Shown: positions 15,733 through 34,420, counted from the stretch's first letter. The stretch is DNA of 64,000 bases from Cacajao melanocephalus (GCA_963573385.1 CAUYLG010026946.1:62001-126000); one strand, 5' to 3'. A program made the numbers and translations. Notes: generated by a model not told the origin, from the sequence alone.

Positions 15733-16044
15733 TTTTTTGTTGTTTGTTTATTTATTTATTTGAGACAAGATCTCACTCTGTCACCCAGGCTGGAGTGCAT
15801 TGGGCAATCATAGCTCACTGCAGTCTCAACCTCCCTGGCTCAAGCGATTCTCCCACCTCAGCTTCCTAAGTAGCCAGGCACACACCACCATACCTGGCTC
15901 ATTTTTTTTTTCTATTTTATTTTTATTTTTGTAGAGACAAGGTCTTACTGTGTTGCCCAGACTTGAACACCTGGGCTCAAGTGACTTGCCCACCTCGCCC
16001 TTCCAAAGTGCTGGGATTGCCACTGTGAGCCACCGCACCCACCT
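15733..16044 (-). mobile_element. Alu SINE (AluJ-like), reverse orientation
   Basis: A TTTATTTATTTATT-type tail leads into GAGACAAGATCTCACTCTGT and the element ends with AAGTGCTGGGATTGCCACTG. Heavy divergence suggests AluJ. It interrupts a MER2 element. Confidence 0.88.
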
Positions 16045-16823
16045 CCTCCTATACTTTACATCATCTCTACATTACTTATGATATCAAATATAATGCAAAT
16101 GCCATGTAAATAGTTGTGGTACTGTATTACTTAGCAAATAATGACAAGAAAAAAATCTGTACATATTCACCACAGCTAAAACCATTGTAGGTCTAACAGA
16201 TTTTCTGCCTGTGATTGCTTGAATCTAAGGATGCAGAACCCACAGATATGGAGGGCTGACTGCAGGCGGAGATATTAGGATGTTTGAGAGTAATTTTTTG
16301 CAAAAATGATTTAACAAATCAAATTCTTAGCATTGCTAATCTTAAAGATAAATCAGAAAGTCTTTTTAAAACAAGCTCTTCTCTTTCATCCTCTAGTAGA
16401 TGAAACATCTGGTGACTTAACATGACTTTAGAATCCTTAGAGCCAGCTTCAGGGGTGACTCTGACTTAGTCTGAGTTCTGTTCTTGGACGTGGACACCTA
16501 CTTTGTGGTGTGGCACATCATCATTTTAATTTACTTAATTCCCCTTGCAAGAATACTGAGTAAAGCGGTTAATGCTATTTGTATTTACGGATCATGGCTT
16601 GGGCTTGATTGGGAATTATCAAACAGGGATTAGTCCTTTGAAAACCTTGAGGGCTCAGTGACTGTTTCCACTATTTACATTATCCCTGTGTCTTTTGTTA
16701 TTTTACCTATTCAGAGTATTTTGTTTCTTTACCTATGTTGAAAAGCTTCCATCTGAACAAGCACCACCATTCTTGATCCTACAATTTTGTTCATCTTGGG
16801 GGTATCATTGTTTTTATCAGTAA

Positions 16824-16988
<165 letters not shown>

Positions 16989-17561
16989 TAAGCCTTCAAA
17001 GAAAATTGGCGACAGTGACAAATCACCAAGATTTGAGTCCAGCTAGATGCAACACTGACTCTTTCATCTTGAGCAGTGTGGGGTTTTCATTGGGTTTTGT
17101 GGAGTTCTCTTTGTCTTGAGGAAGAAGAGACTAGTCTGTTTCTAAAAAGTTTGTATGCATGTTTGTGAAAAGTGGCAGCTGCAGCCTCTTTAGACCACTT
17201 CTTTCCCCCAAGGGAGAGGAAAATAGAAAGCAAAACAGGAATAAGTATCACCTAATATAACAGTGGCCTGGTCCCTCTGGCCAGGTCCATTCAGTCTCCC
17301 AGCAGGTAGTGGGCTTTGTATGTTGAGTTGCTGGTGTGCAGAGAGTATTTTGCAAGGCCTTATGAGACAGCGATTGGAGAAAGTCAGACCCCTGCCTTTG
17401 CAAAAGTTAAGAAAGAACCCTAAGCAAGGGTCAAGAGACATTGAACTTCCCTGGGCCTCAGTGTCCTCCATTTTGGAATAAATTTAGTATAACATCACAG
17501 GGTTGTTTTGAAGGAAGAAAAGAAAACTAAAATAGGTATTGTTAATTTCCTCGTGATAATA

Positions 17562-17795
17562 ACAGCCATTATTATCAAGCCCCTACTAACTGCCAGGTTC
17601 TGTGCTAAAGGCTCTTAACATACATGCTCTCATTTATCCATCAAACCCACCAGTTTATCCTGTTTTCACATTTGAAAAAAAGAAAATAAAAGAAAGAAAG
17701 GCTAATTAACTTGCCCAAGATCACAGAGCTACTAAATGGAGGGACTGACAAAGAAGGTCTGACCTGAGTCCATGTTCTTAACAATTATTTTCTCA
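17562..17795 (+). mobile_element. MIR SINE
   Basis: The order of segments matches MIR: 'ctaactgccaggttctgtgc', 'catgctctcatttatcc', 'gctaattaacttgcccaaga', 'tcacagagctactaaatgg', 'ctgacctgagtccatgttct'. A GAAAGAAAG-type expansion interrupts the middle. Confidence 0.8.
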
Positions 17796-18264
17796 GAGTT
17801 CTTTGTTAACTATGAATACCATGTAAAGGTAACTATAGCACTATTGTCTGCTGAAAGGCAAGGCAGGCACAAATAATTTAGCTAAGGTTTAGTGAATGGC
17901 AAATATAATAGCAAGGCACCAGCTATAAAGAGAGCTCTGCTTTCAAGTACTGAAAGAGTTCAAAAATGGAGATGTCCAAGCAGCTTTTGCTTTATGCATT
18001 CATTCATTTAAGAGTATTTATTGCATATTCCCTATTGCTAGGCATGATGCTACACCCTTAAATAAAAATACTATTAATATTTTAAATAGCAGAGTTTTAT
18101 GGTAAGAGAGTTTTTAGGTAGCCAGGAAAGAAGAATAGGTTGTACCATGAAGGGAGAAAAGTGATTTATATCTGCAAAGGGGAAAAAGAAAGAATGAGTC
18201 ATCAACAGGCCACAGGTAAACATCCAGAAACTAAGCAAGAAATATTCTTTCCACCATTTAAGAA

Positions 18265-18705
<441 letters not shown>

Positions 18706-19159
18706 TGAGCATCTATTTTAGCAAATGTTTGCAAATGTGATCAAGCTCAGAATTTCCAGATGGCTTGCTTCTCTCAAACCCTGCAAAAATTACTGTCATT
18801 CTAAAGTACTTTAATGTGCTGTTTGCATATGTTCAACAAAGGCTTCCAGAGGAAGGCTAGTTGAATATATATAACTTCCCTTCCATCTCCTCGCAAATCA
18901 GAACTTAGCCATCCTCTTCATTTGATGATAATCCTCAACAAATGAGGTCATTATGAAAGTTAGAAGAGTTGTAGCTTCATATTGAAAACAAAATTTGGGT
19001 TTCTGCTACAAATTAAACTCATTAAAAAGTTACTGATTTCTTACTGTCCTGTGTATCAAACCAAGATTATTTTTTTTTCTTTCTACAAGAAAGTTGTAGA
19101 GCTGGCCAGTTCTAGGTCAGCTTTGATACCTTCTTCCTGCCCATAAGCTTTGAACTTTA

Positions 19160-19440
19160 ATTCTCAAAATACTACATATCCTTTCAGGCTTAGCTCAAAT
19201 ATAACCTTCTTCCCTCGGAAATTCTTCCTTCCTCCAACTGCCTTCAGATTTTAGCATTCCCTCTTTGGCATTCCAGTGACTCATGGTTTACTTCCATATC
19301 AGAATCTGCTATTTTGACACAGTGAATTGTGTATCTGTCCTTTCCCTTGGCCTACAAGCTTCCTGAAAGCACACGTTGAACACACCTTGATTGTTCATCT
19401 TTGGATGCAGCTCCCACCTTGAAGCCTTGTAGACAGAACC
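19160..19440 (+). mobile_element. L2 LINE fragment
   Basis: The order 'caggcttagctcaaatataa', 'ccttcttccctcggaaattc', 'ttcccttggcctacaagctt' and 'cctgaaagcacacg' follows the L2 3' region. Divergence is high and edges are approximate. Confidence 0.6.
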
Positions 19441-19994
19441 CAGAATGCAGCAGAGGCAACTGTCCTATATCAGTTGAATTACTGGAGAAATATGACCTGA
19501 AATATTATGAATTCTCATGGCATTAATATTAGTGAAACAAATACCTATCAGATAAAATTAATTGGTACCTTGCTTAAAAAAAAAAGAGTATAACCCATTT
19601 TAAATGATGTATGATTAATTATAGAATTAAGATGCTAAATTCCTGTGTGAGAGTCCTACCTACTGCAGCCATGGAAAACAGTGTTAATCCGCCATAGATT
19701 ATGTCCTTAGAGCTTGTTTATGGCCTCACAGTCCTTCTAAACATAGTATTCCGTGCAGCTAAAACCAGTCAGCTAGAACTGGTGTTTGAGATGAGATGAA
19801 AACTGTTTGACTTCCCTGGCCCAAATAGAAATAGTAAGGCAATGTGATTTTTGTTTGTTTGTTTGTTTGTTTCAGGTTTTTTTTTTTTTAAATCTTAAAT
19901 ACTTTGGGTTTTTAGCTCTGTGTAAAAGGCATGTCAAATCTATGAAGAGACATTATGCAAAGCAAACTAGTCACAAAGGGGAAATACTGATTCC

Positions 19995-20245
19995 CTTTAT
20001 ATGAAGCACCTAGGGTAGTCAAATTTATAGCTAGAATGCAGAATGGTGGTTGCTGGGGAGTGGAGGAAATGGGAAGGGGAGTTAGTTTTTAATGAGTACA
20101 GAGTTTCAATTTGGAAAAGGACAAAATTCTGGAGATGGATGATGATGATGGCTGCAGAAAAATGTGAATGCACTTAATACCACTCAAATGTACGCTTAAA
20201 AATGGTTAAAAATTTGTTATGCTTATTTTCCCACAATTAAAACAA
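19995..20245 (+). mobile_element. Old L1 LINE 3' end (L1M type)
   Basis: The sequence follows the 3' end of mammalian L1M elements: 'agcacctagggtagtcaaat', 'agaatggtggttgctgggga', 'gtacagagtttcaatttgg', 'ctggagatggatgatgatga' and 'cacttaataccactcaaatg', ending in CACAATTAAAA. It is a short 5'-truncated copy in the same orientation as the gene. Confidence 0.75.
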
Positions 20246-20937
20246 CCTATGAAAAGAGAAGCTTTTGGAAATAGATATAGTCTGATCCAGAACTTGGACA
20301 CAACACACATTTTGTTTTTGGCACGGTTGGTGCCACCTACTATGTTGGCCTTTTAGGGGTGCCTTACACTGCTATCTGACAATAACACTAGAATGGTCAC
20401 TAAATTCAGAAGGAGGCCAGTGCATCCAGTTCTGTGATGAGAGTAGATGTTGACACCAGGCAGCTAAGAAGAGAAGCTGTGTGTATGTCTCGCAGGTGTT
20501 GTCATGAACTCCACATAGGGCGAGTAGCCTCAATGGTACTGTCACTTTACTGTTTGTGGCCTGATGGAAAAAGCGGAGTAGAAATGTGAGTGGAAGGTAA
20601 CGACAATATGAACGTGCATCCAAGGTTGTATCTGTGCAGCCAAGATGGAGGTCTTTGGGGGTGTAACCCTCACCTACACTTAGGCCCTTCCCTTTGTGCA
20701 ATGGGGAAATATTTTACAGCAGGTTGATCTCGCTGCAGACTTGATTCTGAGTGTGGATGTCGACATACAGCATGGTATAAATTACAAACACTATTTGGGA
20801 GTCCCATTTGGTGTTAGGTAGGATCAATGCTCCTAGATACTGAGTGGTTAATATTTGTTAAGAGAAGCTTCTTTCAATCCGTATATCCAGGTTTTGTGAA
20901 CCCAGGTGCTGTCTCCTCCCCTCGGTTCATGTTTTGA

Positions 20938-24898
<3,961 letters not shown>

Positions 24899-25602
24899 TA
24901 GTGTGAATTTAGTGGCAGCTTTATTCATCCCTAACTAAATATACCCATTAAATAAATGTGAGCCATTGTTACTAACCCATACCTCACCCTCTTATGTAAT
25001 TAATCCTCTAGCCCTGTGACCCTGTCTTGCTACAGATACAAGTTTCAGAAAAATCTTCACCCTTTCCCCAACTTATTTAGTTTTTGATGTCCTTGTCTTC
25101 AAAACTATAAAATAGTTTTAATACAGGTGGTACAGATCCCCTGATATGTATAATATACACTGTATAATATGGTGACATGACAAAACCTGCATGGTGGCAA
25201 TTCAGAGCCAATACTATGTTTTTTTTAGAATAAGCGAATACATCAAAGTTTTTTTTTAATGGGAGAATCTAAGAGTTTGTGTCTACTGGATTTGTCCCTA
25301 ATTTTTGGATGTGAATGAAGAAAGAATGAAATCTCTATAATTTTGATAGATTGTATCTGCATTAAATTAGGCCTATCATATCATTGTTTGTTTGTTTGAT
25401 TAGTTAAATTCAAATCTTTGGTTCTTTTATATAAGTGGTGATTCTGCCAGGGAACATTGGCATTGTCTGCAGTGGGTGCAAGTAGCATCTAGTGAGTAGA
25501 GGTCAGATATGCTTCAAAACATCCTACAGAACACAAAACAGCCGTCACAATAAAAAGTTACCCAGCACAAAATACAAATGTCCATTGTATTACTCAAGTT
25601 TA

Positions 25603-25914
<312 letters not shown>

Positions 25915-26617
25915 TTAAGTTGATACACTAATGTCAGGAAGTATAGATCCTTTAGAGAATTAGGTCCTGAATATTCACTTTATTCTAAGCTGACTTTGCC
26001 CTTGGGAGGAAAATGATACTTTTCTCAAAATGTTTAAATGTCTTTTCAGTCTTGCTATATACATTTTATAAAGTACATATTCTAAAAGTCAGTGAGTATT
26101 TTTCTCAAGGAAAAAATATGATTTATAAAGATAGTGTGATAAAAACTCTGTGCCATATATCTATAAATAAGAAAATTAGAGGTTTTATCTGAAAGTTATT
26201 TACCAAATGATTATTTTTATATACTAAATGCTAGAAAGTGAACTTTATAACTTTATAGTTACAGATTTGAGAGGTATTGCCAGTGCCTTACAGAAAAGTT
26301 AAATGCAAAACAAAACAGTAAATATTTGAAAATTGTTAATTGCAAGAACAGAGAACTTTCTCTGCACCAAAAATATCCCACACTAAATGTGGAGGGAAAA
26401 ATTGACCTCTTGAATGATGGTCTACTTCACGCTCCTTCAAATGCATGGTTACTAATTTGCCATCTGGTCTGGAGTTCTTTCTACCAATTCACCGCTCTGG
26501 AAAGCTATTACAATTTAGGAAAGTGGTCACAAGATGATAGAACATAGGTTCCTAATGGAAAGGATGAAAGAAGCCAGAAAATACAGTGAGAAGTGATTGA
26601 GAGAGCCAAATGCAGTC

Positions 26618-29036
26618 CAGACATCTCTCCTTTCATTGCGCTTCACTTTATCGCGCTTTGCAGGTACTGCATTTTGTATAAACTGAAGGTTTGTGGCCAC
26701 CCTGCTTCGAGCAAGTCTGTCGGTGTCATTTTTTCAACAGCAGATGATTACTTTGTGCCTCTGTGTCACATTTTGGTAATTCTCACAATATTTCAAGCTT
26801 TGTTAGTTTTAATTATTATATCTGTTGTGATGACCAGCGATCAATGATCTTTGATGTTGGTATTGTAGTTGTTTGGGGGTGCCACAGACCATACCCACAT
26901 AAGATGACCAACAATTAATAAATGTTGTGTGTGTTCTGACTGCTCCACTGACTGGCTATTCCCCATCTCTATTCCTTTCCTTGGGCCTCCCTTTTCCAAG
27001 ATAAAGCAATATTGAAATTAAGACAATAAATAATCTTACAGTGGCCTGTAACTCACTTCATGTGAAAGGAAAAGTCACACATCTGTCACTTTAAATCAAA
27101 AGCTAGAAATGATTAAGCATAGTGAGGAAGCCATGTCAAAAGCTGAGATAGGCCAAAAGCTAGATCCCTCATGCTAAATATTTATCCAAGTTGTGAATGC
27201 AAAGGAAAATTTCTTAAAGGAAATTAAAAGTGCCACTCCACAGAACACCTGAGGTTTAAGAAAGTGAAACAACTTTATTGCTGAGTTGGAGAAAGTCTGA
27301 GTGGTCTGGATAGAAAATCAAACCAGCCACAATATTCCCTTAAGCCAGAGTCCAATCCAGAGCAAGTTCCTAACTCCTCAATTCAGTAAAGGCTGAGAAA
27401 GGGGAAGAAAGCTGGAGAAGATAGTTTGAAGCTAGCAGAGGTTGCTGCATGAGATTTAAAAAAGTAAACCATCTCTATAACATAAAAGTAGAAGGGGAAG
27501 GAGCAAGTGCAAATGTAAAAGCTGCAGTAAGTTTTCCAGAGAATTTAGTTATTAAGATCATGGATGAAGGGGGCTATACAAAACAGCAGATTTTCAGTGT
27601 AGAAAAACAGTCTTCTATTGAAAGAAGATGTCATTTAAGACTTTCCTAGCTAGAGAGGAGACATCAGTGCCCAGTTTCAAAGCTTTAAAGGACAGGCTGA
27701 CTCTCTTGTTAGGGGCTAATACAGCTGATGACCTTAAGTTGAAGCCAGTGCTCATTTGACTGCTCTGAAAATCCTAGAACCTTTCAGAATGATGCTAAAT
27801 ATACTCTGCCTGTGCTCTAGCAATGGAACAACAAAGCCTGGATGACAGCACATCTGTTGTGCTGTGGTTTATTGAATATTTTAAGCCCACTGTTGAGACC
27901 TACTACTTAGGAAAAAAAAAATTCTTTCAAAATATTACTGCTCATTGACAATACACCTGATCACCCAAGAGTTCTAATGGAAATGTACAGGGAGATGAAT
28001 GTTGTTCTCATGCCTACTAACACAACATCCATTCTGCAGCTCATGGATCAAGGAGTCATTCTGACTTTTAAGTCTTACTATTTAAGAAATACATTTTGTA
28101 AGGCTGTACCTGCCATAGATACTGATGGCTCTAATGGATTTGGGCAAAGTAAATTGAAAATCTTCTGGAAAAGATTTACCCTTCTAGATTCCATTAAGAA
28201 CATTTGTGATTCATGAGAGGAGGTTAAAATGTTGACATTAACAAGACTTTAGAAGAGTTGATTCCAACCTTCATGGATGACTTTGAGGGGGTTGAGACTT
28301 CAGTGGAGGAAGGAGCTGCAGAAGTTCCTTTATGGTGGAAATAGCAAGAGAAGTACAATTGGAAGTGGAACCTGAACATATGACTGATTTGCTGTAATCT
28401 CTTGATAAAACTTGAACAGATGAGGAGTTGCTTTTTATAGATGAATAAGAAAATGGTTTCTTGAGATAGAATCTACTGGTAAAGATGTTGTGAACATTGT
28501 TGAAATGACAAAGGATTTTGAATATTACATCAACTTAGTTAATAAAGCAGTGGCAAAGTCTGAGAGGATTGATTCCAATGTAAAAAAAAAAAAATTCTCC
28601 TGAGGCTAAAATGCTATCAAACAGCATCACACTGCAAAGAAATCTTTCGTTAAAAGAAAAGCCCCGCTATGTGGCAAATTTCATTATTGTCTTATTGTAA
28701 GAGGCTGCCACAGCCACTCAACCTTCAGCAGCCACCGCCCTGACTAGTCAGCAGGCATCAACATCAAGGCAAGACCCTCTATCAGCAATAAAAGATTACA
28801 ACTCACTGAAGGCTCAGATGATCGTTAGCATTTTTTTTAGCAATAAAGTATTTTAAAATTAAGATATGTAATTAAGCATAATGCTATTGCATACTTAATA
28901 GACCACAGTATAGTGTAAACACAAATTTTATATGCACTGGGAAACCAAACAATTTGCATGACTCACTTTACTGGAATACTTGCTTTTTTATTGCCATGGT
29001 CTGGAACTGAACCCATGATATATCTGGTTATGCTTT
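26618..29036 (+). mobile_element. Tigger1 DNA transposon, near full length, inactive
   Basis: The ends look like the Tigger1 inverted ends: CAGACATCTCTCC near 26618 and 'tatctggttatgctt' near 29036. The length, about 2.42 kb, matches the family's full size. Inside are remnants of a pogo-type DDE transposase in at least two frames. At 27449-27649 is a DNA-binding and early catalytic part with NHLYNIKVEGEGAS and GGYTKQQIFS. At 27977-28216 is [20 protein letters not shown] and MDQGVI, followed by [10 protein letters not shown]. The frame is broken by stops and small indels, and the catalytic segment after QQIFS is frameshifted, so no transposase can be made. It lies in sense orientation relative to MAGI1. 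Confidence 0.9.
27449..28216 (+). pseudogene. Tigger1 transposase remnant (pogo/DDE family)
   Basis: Two open pieces separated by frameshifts and stops encode fragments of a Tigger transposase. The first has the sequence after the helix-turn-helix region and loses the family's DE-containing motif by a frameshift. The second carries the catalytic-core segment around [10 protein letters not shown]. Just upstream of it, out of the annotated start but in the same frame, [12 protein letters not shown] is readable, keeping one Asp of the DDE/D set. There is no intact coding capacity. Confidence 0.85.
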
Positions 29037-29301
29037 GTGTATAAATTTAGACACATTTATCTACATGCCATGGAAGGATTTCAAACAGACTAACCCAAAA
29101 GAACAAGACCCAGGGATTGACTTGCTGGGTTTTTAATTGGTCAGTTTTAACGTGAGAATGAGAACATCCAAAAAAGGAAAGAAAGTACTCCCTGAGCAAA
29201 GAGCTTAGAAAAAGAATTTGAAGTCAGTAAAGACATACATACTCAGAAGCAACTTATTCTACAGTGTAGATTGTAGGTGTTGACTTAATTTAATAAAATA
29301 C

Positions 29302-29623
29302 ACAGCTGGGTGCACATACCTGTAATCCTGCACTTTGGGAGGCTGAGGCGGGAGGGTCGCTTGAGCTCAGGAGTTCCAGACCAGCCTGGACAACATAGTG
29401 AGACCTCGTCTCTACTAAAAATTCAAAACAATTAGCTGAGAGAGGTGGCATTCACCTGTAGTCCAACTATTTGGGGCAGGGAACAGGAGGTGCTGAGGCA
29501 GAAGGATGGCTGGAGCCCAAGAAGTTGAGGTCGAGGCTTCAGTGAGCCCTGATGATGCCACTGCACTCCATCCTGGAAGATAGAGTGAGACCCTGCCTCA
29601 AAACAAACAAAATAAAACAAAAT
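29302..29623 (+). mobile_element. Alu SINE (AluJ-like), forward orientation
   Basis: Recognisable parts are GGGTGCACATACCTGTAATC, GACCAGCCTGGACAACATAG and CACTGCACTCCATCCTGG, with an AAACAAACAAAATAAAAC tail. It is strongly diverged. Confidence 0.85.
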
Positions 29624-29791
29624 ACCCTGGAAAAAACTTTTTTTAAGCCTTAACACCAAAAATTATCATGCAGGATGGATTATCCAATAACAGTTGGCAT
29701 TGTAAAGGCAATTTTAAAATTTAAATACTCAGGAAATATACAATTCACATAGACATCGTGTGCTACCTTGGTTAGAAAAAAGTAAACATAA

Positions 29792-30122
<331 letters not shown>

Positions 30123-30653
30123 GAGGATTGATATTTTTTAAGGCAACACATGTTCTACTGAGCATGTGATTTCATCCATGATGTTTCAGGAATTTGGTTG
30201 CTGTGATTATAAACCTCTTCTCTAGTTACTTTGTAAGTGCCAGAAGCCAGGTAAAGGGAATCAAGTCTGGCAAAGGGCGAATATGTGATGCTCATATTTT
30301 AAATGGGGCCGAGAAACAACATCTTGGAAATTAGAGGTGAAGCAGATTAGAGGGATCTAGATTTATCAAAAGATCTGGGAGATCCAGGAGGATTCTGCAA
30401 ACCCCTAGAAGACAGTGACCATTACAGTTCAGTGAAGAGAAAATCGTGCTGGATCTACTTCCTTTCTGTGGAAGTGTGTTGGACATAGTTGATTCCAAGG
30501 TAAAATGGAGGTGCCAGTGCCTCAGGTCTCCTTCAGATCTTTTACTCTAATATTTACTTCATTAAGTGGTCCAAAGACCATTTGTTTCATGATATCTCAA
30601 GGAGACTGAAGGTCTTCACTCAGAATGGTTTCTAAGCTCTCAGAAATCCATCA

Positions 30654-30919
<266 letters not shown>

Positions 30920-32689
30920 GAATTCATCACGTCTGGGACACTGTTCTCGAAACCCTATGAGGCCCTTTGAAAAGATGCTCTGTCATTTGTGCAGTGCATG
31001 AGTCTACTCTGAGTCCATTTCCGTGTCTAGTTCATGCTACCTAATTCTTTGTTCTTGTCATTGGTCGCCTCATTCTTTCTCCAGTTTCACTAAGCTCAGT
31101 CTTTAGTTTCCCTCACTCTGCTTCCCACATTACTCTCTGACTTTTCCAACAAAAACTCCAAAATGTGATTCCCCTTTCATTGGCATTATTGTATGCTAGA
31201 AGGTCTGGCAGGAGTGTTTTCACAGATCTTGGTCAGGCCAAGGTTGGGGGAGTCCTTACCTTCTCTGCTTTGATTCTCTGGTAACAGCGTGGACAATTCA
31301 GGAGGGCAGAACCTTCTCTCCTGTGAGATATGGGTAAGGGATGAATAAATATACAATGGCAGCACAGAAGGGCCCAGAGAATAGCTGAACATACTGAATC
31401 TGAACTTGAAATCTAAGAAGTGAAACAACATTTGCATTGTATGGAGATGCCCCATGGAGTGGGAAAGAGACTTTAATCAGACAGGGACAGAAGCTCACTG
31501 AGCCAGGTATCATGGAACCATGAGATTGAATAAGTTCAACATAATGAAAATCTTTAGGACCTTAAAAATACGTTATTTGGATGATGGTCCTAAATTTACA
31601 CTTCAGATCACTCTGATTCAAAGTGTTTGCTTATATAGGAGGTAGAACTTGGCAACATATAGATATTGCTATGTTCTTGGCAAAGGCATTAGAATAGTAA
31701 AAAGTCTCCCAAACTTTTCAAATATTTATGGGATCCAACTTTTCTTGTGTCACTCTTAGATATTTATTACATATATGTTTATTCGTTAAAATATTTACGA
31801 CAGGAATAATTGTATCCTTTGTTGATTTGCTTGGCTTTCAACGTGGATTCCACAAGGGGAGACTACCTATGTTAGCATGGGAACCAGGTTAGAATTGTAA
31901 TTACTTGTCACAGATAGATAGATTGGAGCCCAAGATGGAAGCTCCTGTTGGAAGAATAAGTGTTGAGATTTGGAACAGTCCCTGGACAGGGCTATGAGGT
32001 CTAGGATTTGCTTCTCTTGATATATGACTGCTATGGAAAGTGTAGTATCCCCATTGTCACTCCTCTGGGAGAGCTAAAGTAGGTATAAACACTGTTTAAT
32101 AAAGGATATCAGGTACTTTCTGGACTTTTTCATAAAAGTACCCAATCTGTCCATGCGCCTTGCAGGTTTAAAAGTCAAATACATTGACAGCTCTTTCTGA
32201 TACTGTTGCTGGAGGGCAGAGAGACTCATACTCTTGTTTCAGGCTCTTCTTTATGTTTTTTTCTACCGTAAGGGACCAGTTTTGCTTTGGGATAAAGCTG
32301 TAACTTTTTTATAATGGGCTCATCTCTCTATTTTAAACAGCTAGACAGCATTTCAGCAAATACAATCCTGGTATAATTCCAAATGAAGACTTAAAAGTTC
32401 ATTAAAACAAGTATAACTTTGTTGATAGTATAAAAACATCCTGGAAATCTAGGATACACACAAAAATTATTTTGGTGCAGCTCTGAAGGTGGCTCATGAA
32501 ATCTGGCCATCAAAGCGCACGGTATTTCGTATTTTAATTCATCTATGATACTGCTTGGTGAAGTTGTTGGTATTTATGCAGTGAAATAAAATTATTTCTT
32601 ATTTGAAAGGAGTGTACCAATTAGATATGATTTTCTTGATGCCAACTCATAATTCCCATGTAAACAGAAGACTAAAAGTTCACTGTCAG

Positions 32690-32905
32690 GCAGGTCCTGG
32701 GTTTAATTCTCAGTATCTCCACCTGCTACTGGAGTGACCTCAGGCATATTACCTACATTTTCTACACCCCAGTGTCTTCATTTGTAAACTGGGGCCATAA
32801 TTGCATCTACTTTATTGAGTGGTAAGAATTAAATGAAGGAATATATGTGGTAATAGACTTAGCACAGTGCTTGGCACATTGTAAATGGTCATTAAATGGT
32901 GGTGT
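32690..32905 (+). mobile_element. MIR SINE
   Basis: The order 'gggtttaattctcagtatct', 'gtgacctcaggcatattacc', 'cttcatttgtaaactggggc', 'gaattaaatgaaggaatata' and 'agcacagtgcttggcacatt' matches MIR from its central core to its 3' region. Confidence 0.8.
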
Positions 32906-33654
32906 TTCATAGATTAAGAAAAACAACAAAAGGAGGAAAATTCAGCAAACTCAAATCAACATTTGCATGTTAAATGTTAATTTTAACATGCTTAAAATTA
33001 AGCTTCAACCCAAAAAGAGTTTCACAGAAATACAAATGAGGGAAAAAAAATAGCAAATAAAGGATAGGAATAAAAATAATAAAGGAATTCTGTGTATTGA
33101 ATGATTATCTCATCAAATCATGAAAGCAGCAGAAAGGCAAAAATAGTTTGAGAATGGACTCTGATCTGCTTAGAAAGCTCTGGCTACCAAGAACGCACAA
33201 GAACTCTAACGAGGAACCTCTGTGCAATTCAGTAATTCTAATCACTTTGATTACCAAGAAACATTCCTTTTAGTATCCTGATTATGATTTCCCCATGGCC
33301 TGAACAACTCAGTGATTTCTGAGAGTCTCTATAAAATTAATTGCAATGAGCAGTATGAAGTTTGCTAAAAGACCAATACATGTGTTTATGAAAGTTCTGG
33401 AGAGTCATAGCGATAGATATATAGCTTGTTTGTCCCATTTAGTGACACAGTGAGCATACTTTATGAAATGTCACTGATTCATCACCTTGGTTCTGCTGGT
33501 TAACTGCCCTCAAATGGGAGTCATATGAAGGAGCTAGTATTCCTCCAAAAGCTCTGAAAATCATTTTGTTATAATAGCAGTCATTAAAATATACCAACAA
33601 TATGCTTTTAATATTATGATGACAATAAGAAATACATGGTACCAAAAATATGCT

Positions 33655-33870
33655 AATCACTTCTTAGCAGCTTTTATGTACCAGGCGCTATTCCAAACAA
33701 TCTTCTTAGATCATCCTTGCCCCAGTTTCCTTAGATAATTCTCTTATTCCCCATGTGCAGACAAGAAAATGGAGGCACTGAGAATTTAAGTAACTTTGCT
33801 TAAGTCTCATCCAGGAAATTGCAGAGCCTAGACTGCAAAGCCAGATAAAACAGTGTGACTCCAGAATTTG
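33655..33870 (+). mobile_element. MIR SINE
   Basis: 'cttttatgtaccaggcgcta', 'gacaagaaaatggaggcact', 'gagaatttaagtaactttgc' and 'gcagagcctagactgcaaag' follow the MIR consensus order. Confidence 0.75.
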
Positions 33871-34204
33871 ACCAAGTCACCATTGTGCTAAACTGTCTCC
33901 CAATAAACCTGAGAAATACCACCTGCCCAGCTTGGACGGTCACAGGCATATTGGTGTAGTAAAGGCTCAGAGGAGTGCATGCGAAACATTTGGTAAAACA
34001 GATTGTGGGAAACATTGTCCCAAAACATGAATGGTATTCACATAACAATTCATTTGATTTAGTTATTTTCTTATTCTTATGCCTGAGCTATAAGAATAAT
34101 GGGCTTTTATGACTGCAGTATATTAACTGTTGAAATCATATTTCAACTTTCTCATTTTGCAGAGAGTTTAAATAACTTATACAAGGTCTCATGGTAATAA
34201 AAAG

Positions 34205-34420
34205 TAGTAGCTGTAATAAGTGTGTATTGAATGCTTACTGTATGTCAGGCACAGAGCTTAAACACTGCATATATTTTTATCCACGAGAAGGAAATTATTG
34301 TCATCCCCTTTTAACAGATGAGAAAAATAAGGCATACAGCTAATGAGTAGCGAAAAAAAAGACGATTTGATCCCAGATCTGAATCTCAAGCCCATGCTTT
34401 TAGCCACTTTGTGTCATGAA
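34205..34420 (+). mobile_element. MIR SINE
   Basis: 'tgcttactgtatgtcaggca', 'cagagcttaaacactgcata', 'cccttttaacagatgagaaa' and 'gatttgatcccagatctgaa' are MIR segments in order. It starts about 340 bases after the previous MIR, same orientation. Confidence 0.75.

Larger units (their letters stand above)
15558..16264 (+). mobile_element. MER2-type DNA transposon (TcMar-Tigger), split by CA repeat and Alu
   Basis: The left end reads CAGTCAGCTCTCAGTATCTA right after TA. The right end reads GGAGGGCTGACTG. These are the inverted ends of MER2-like non-autonomous elements. Internal MER2 sequence is recognisable at 16050-16150, including 'catgtaaatagttgtggtac' and 'taatgacaagaaaaaa'. A CA-type microsatellite (15675-15717) and an Alu (15733-16044) separate the two halves. 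Confidence 0.75.
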
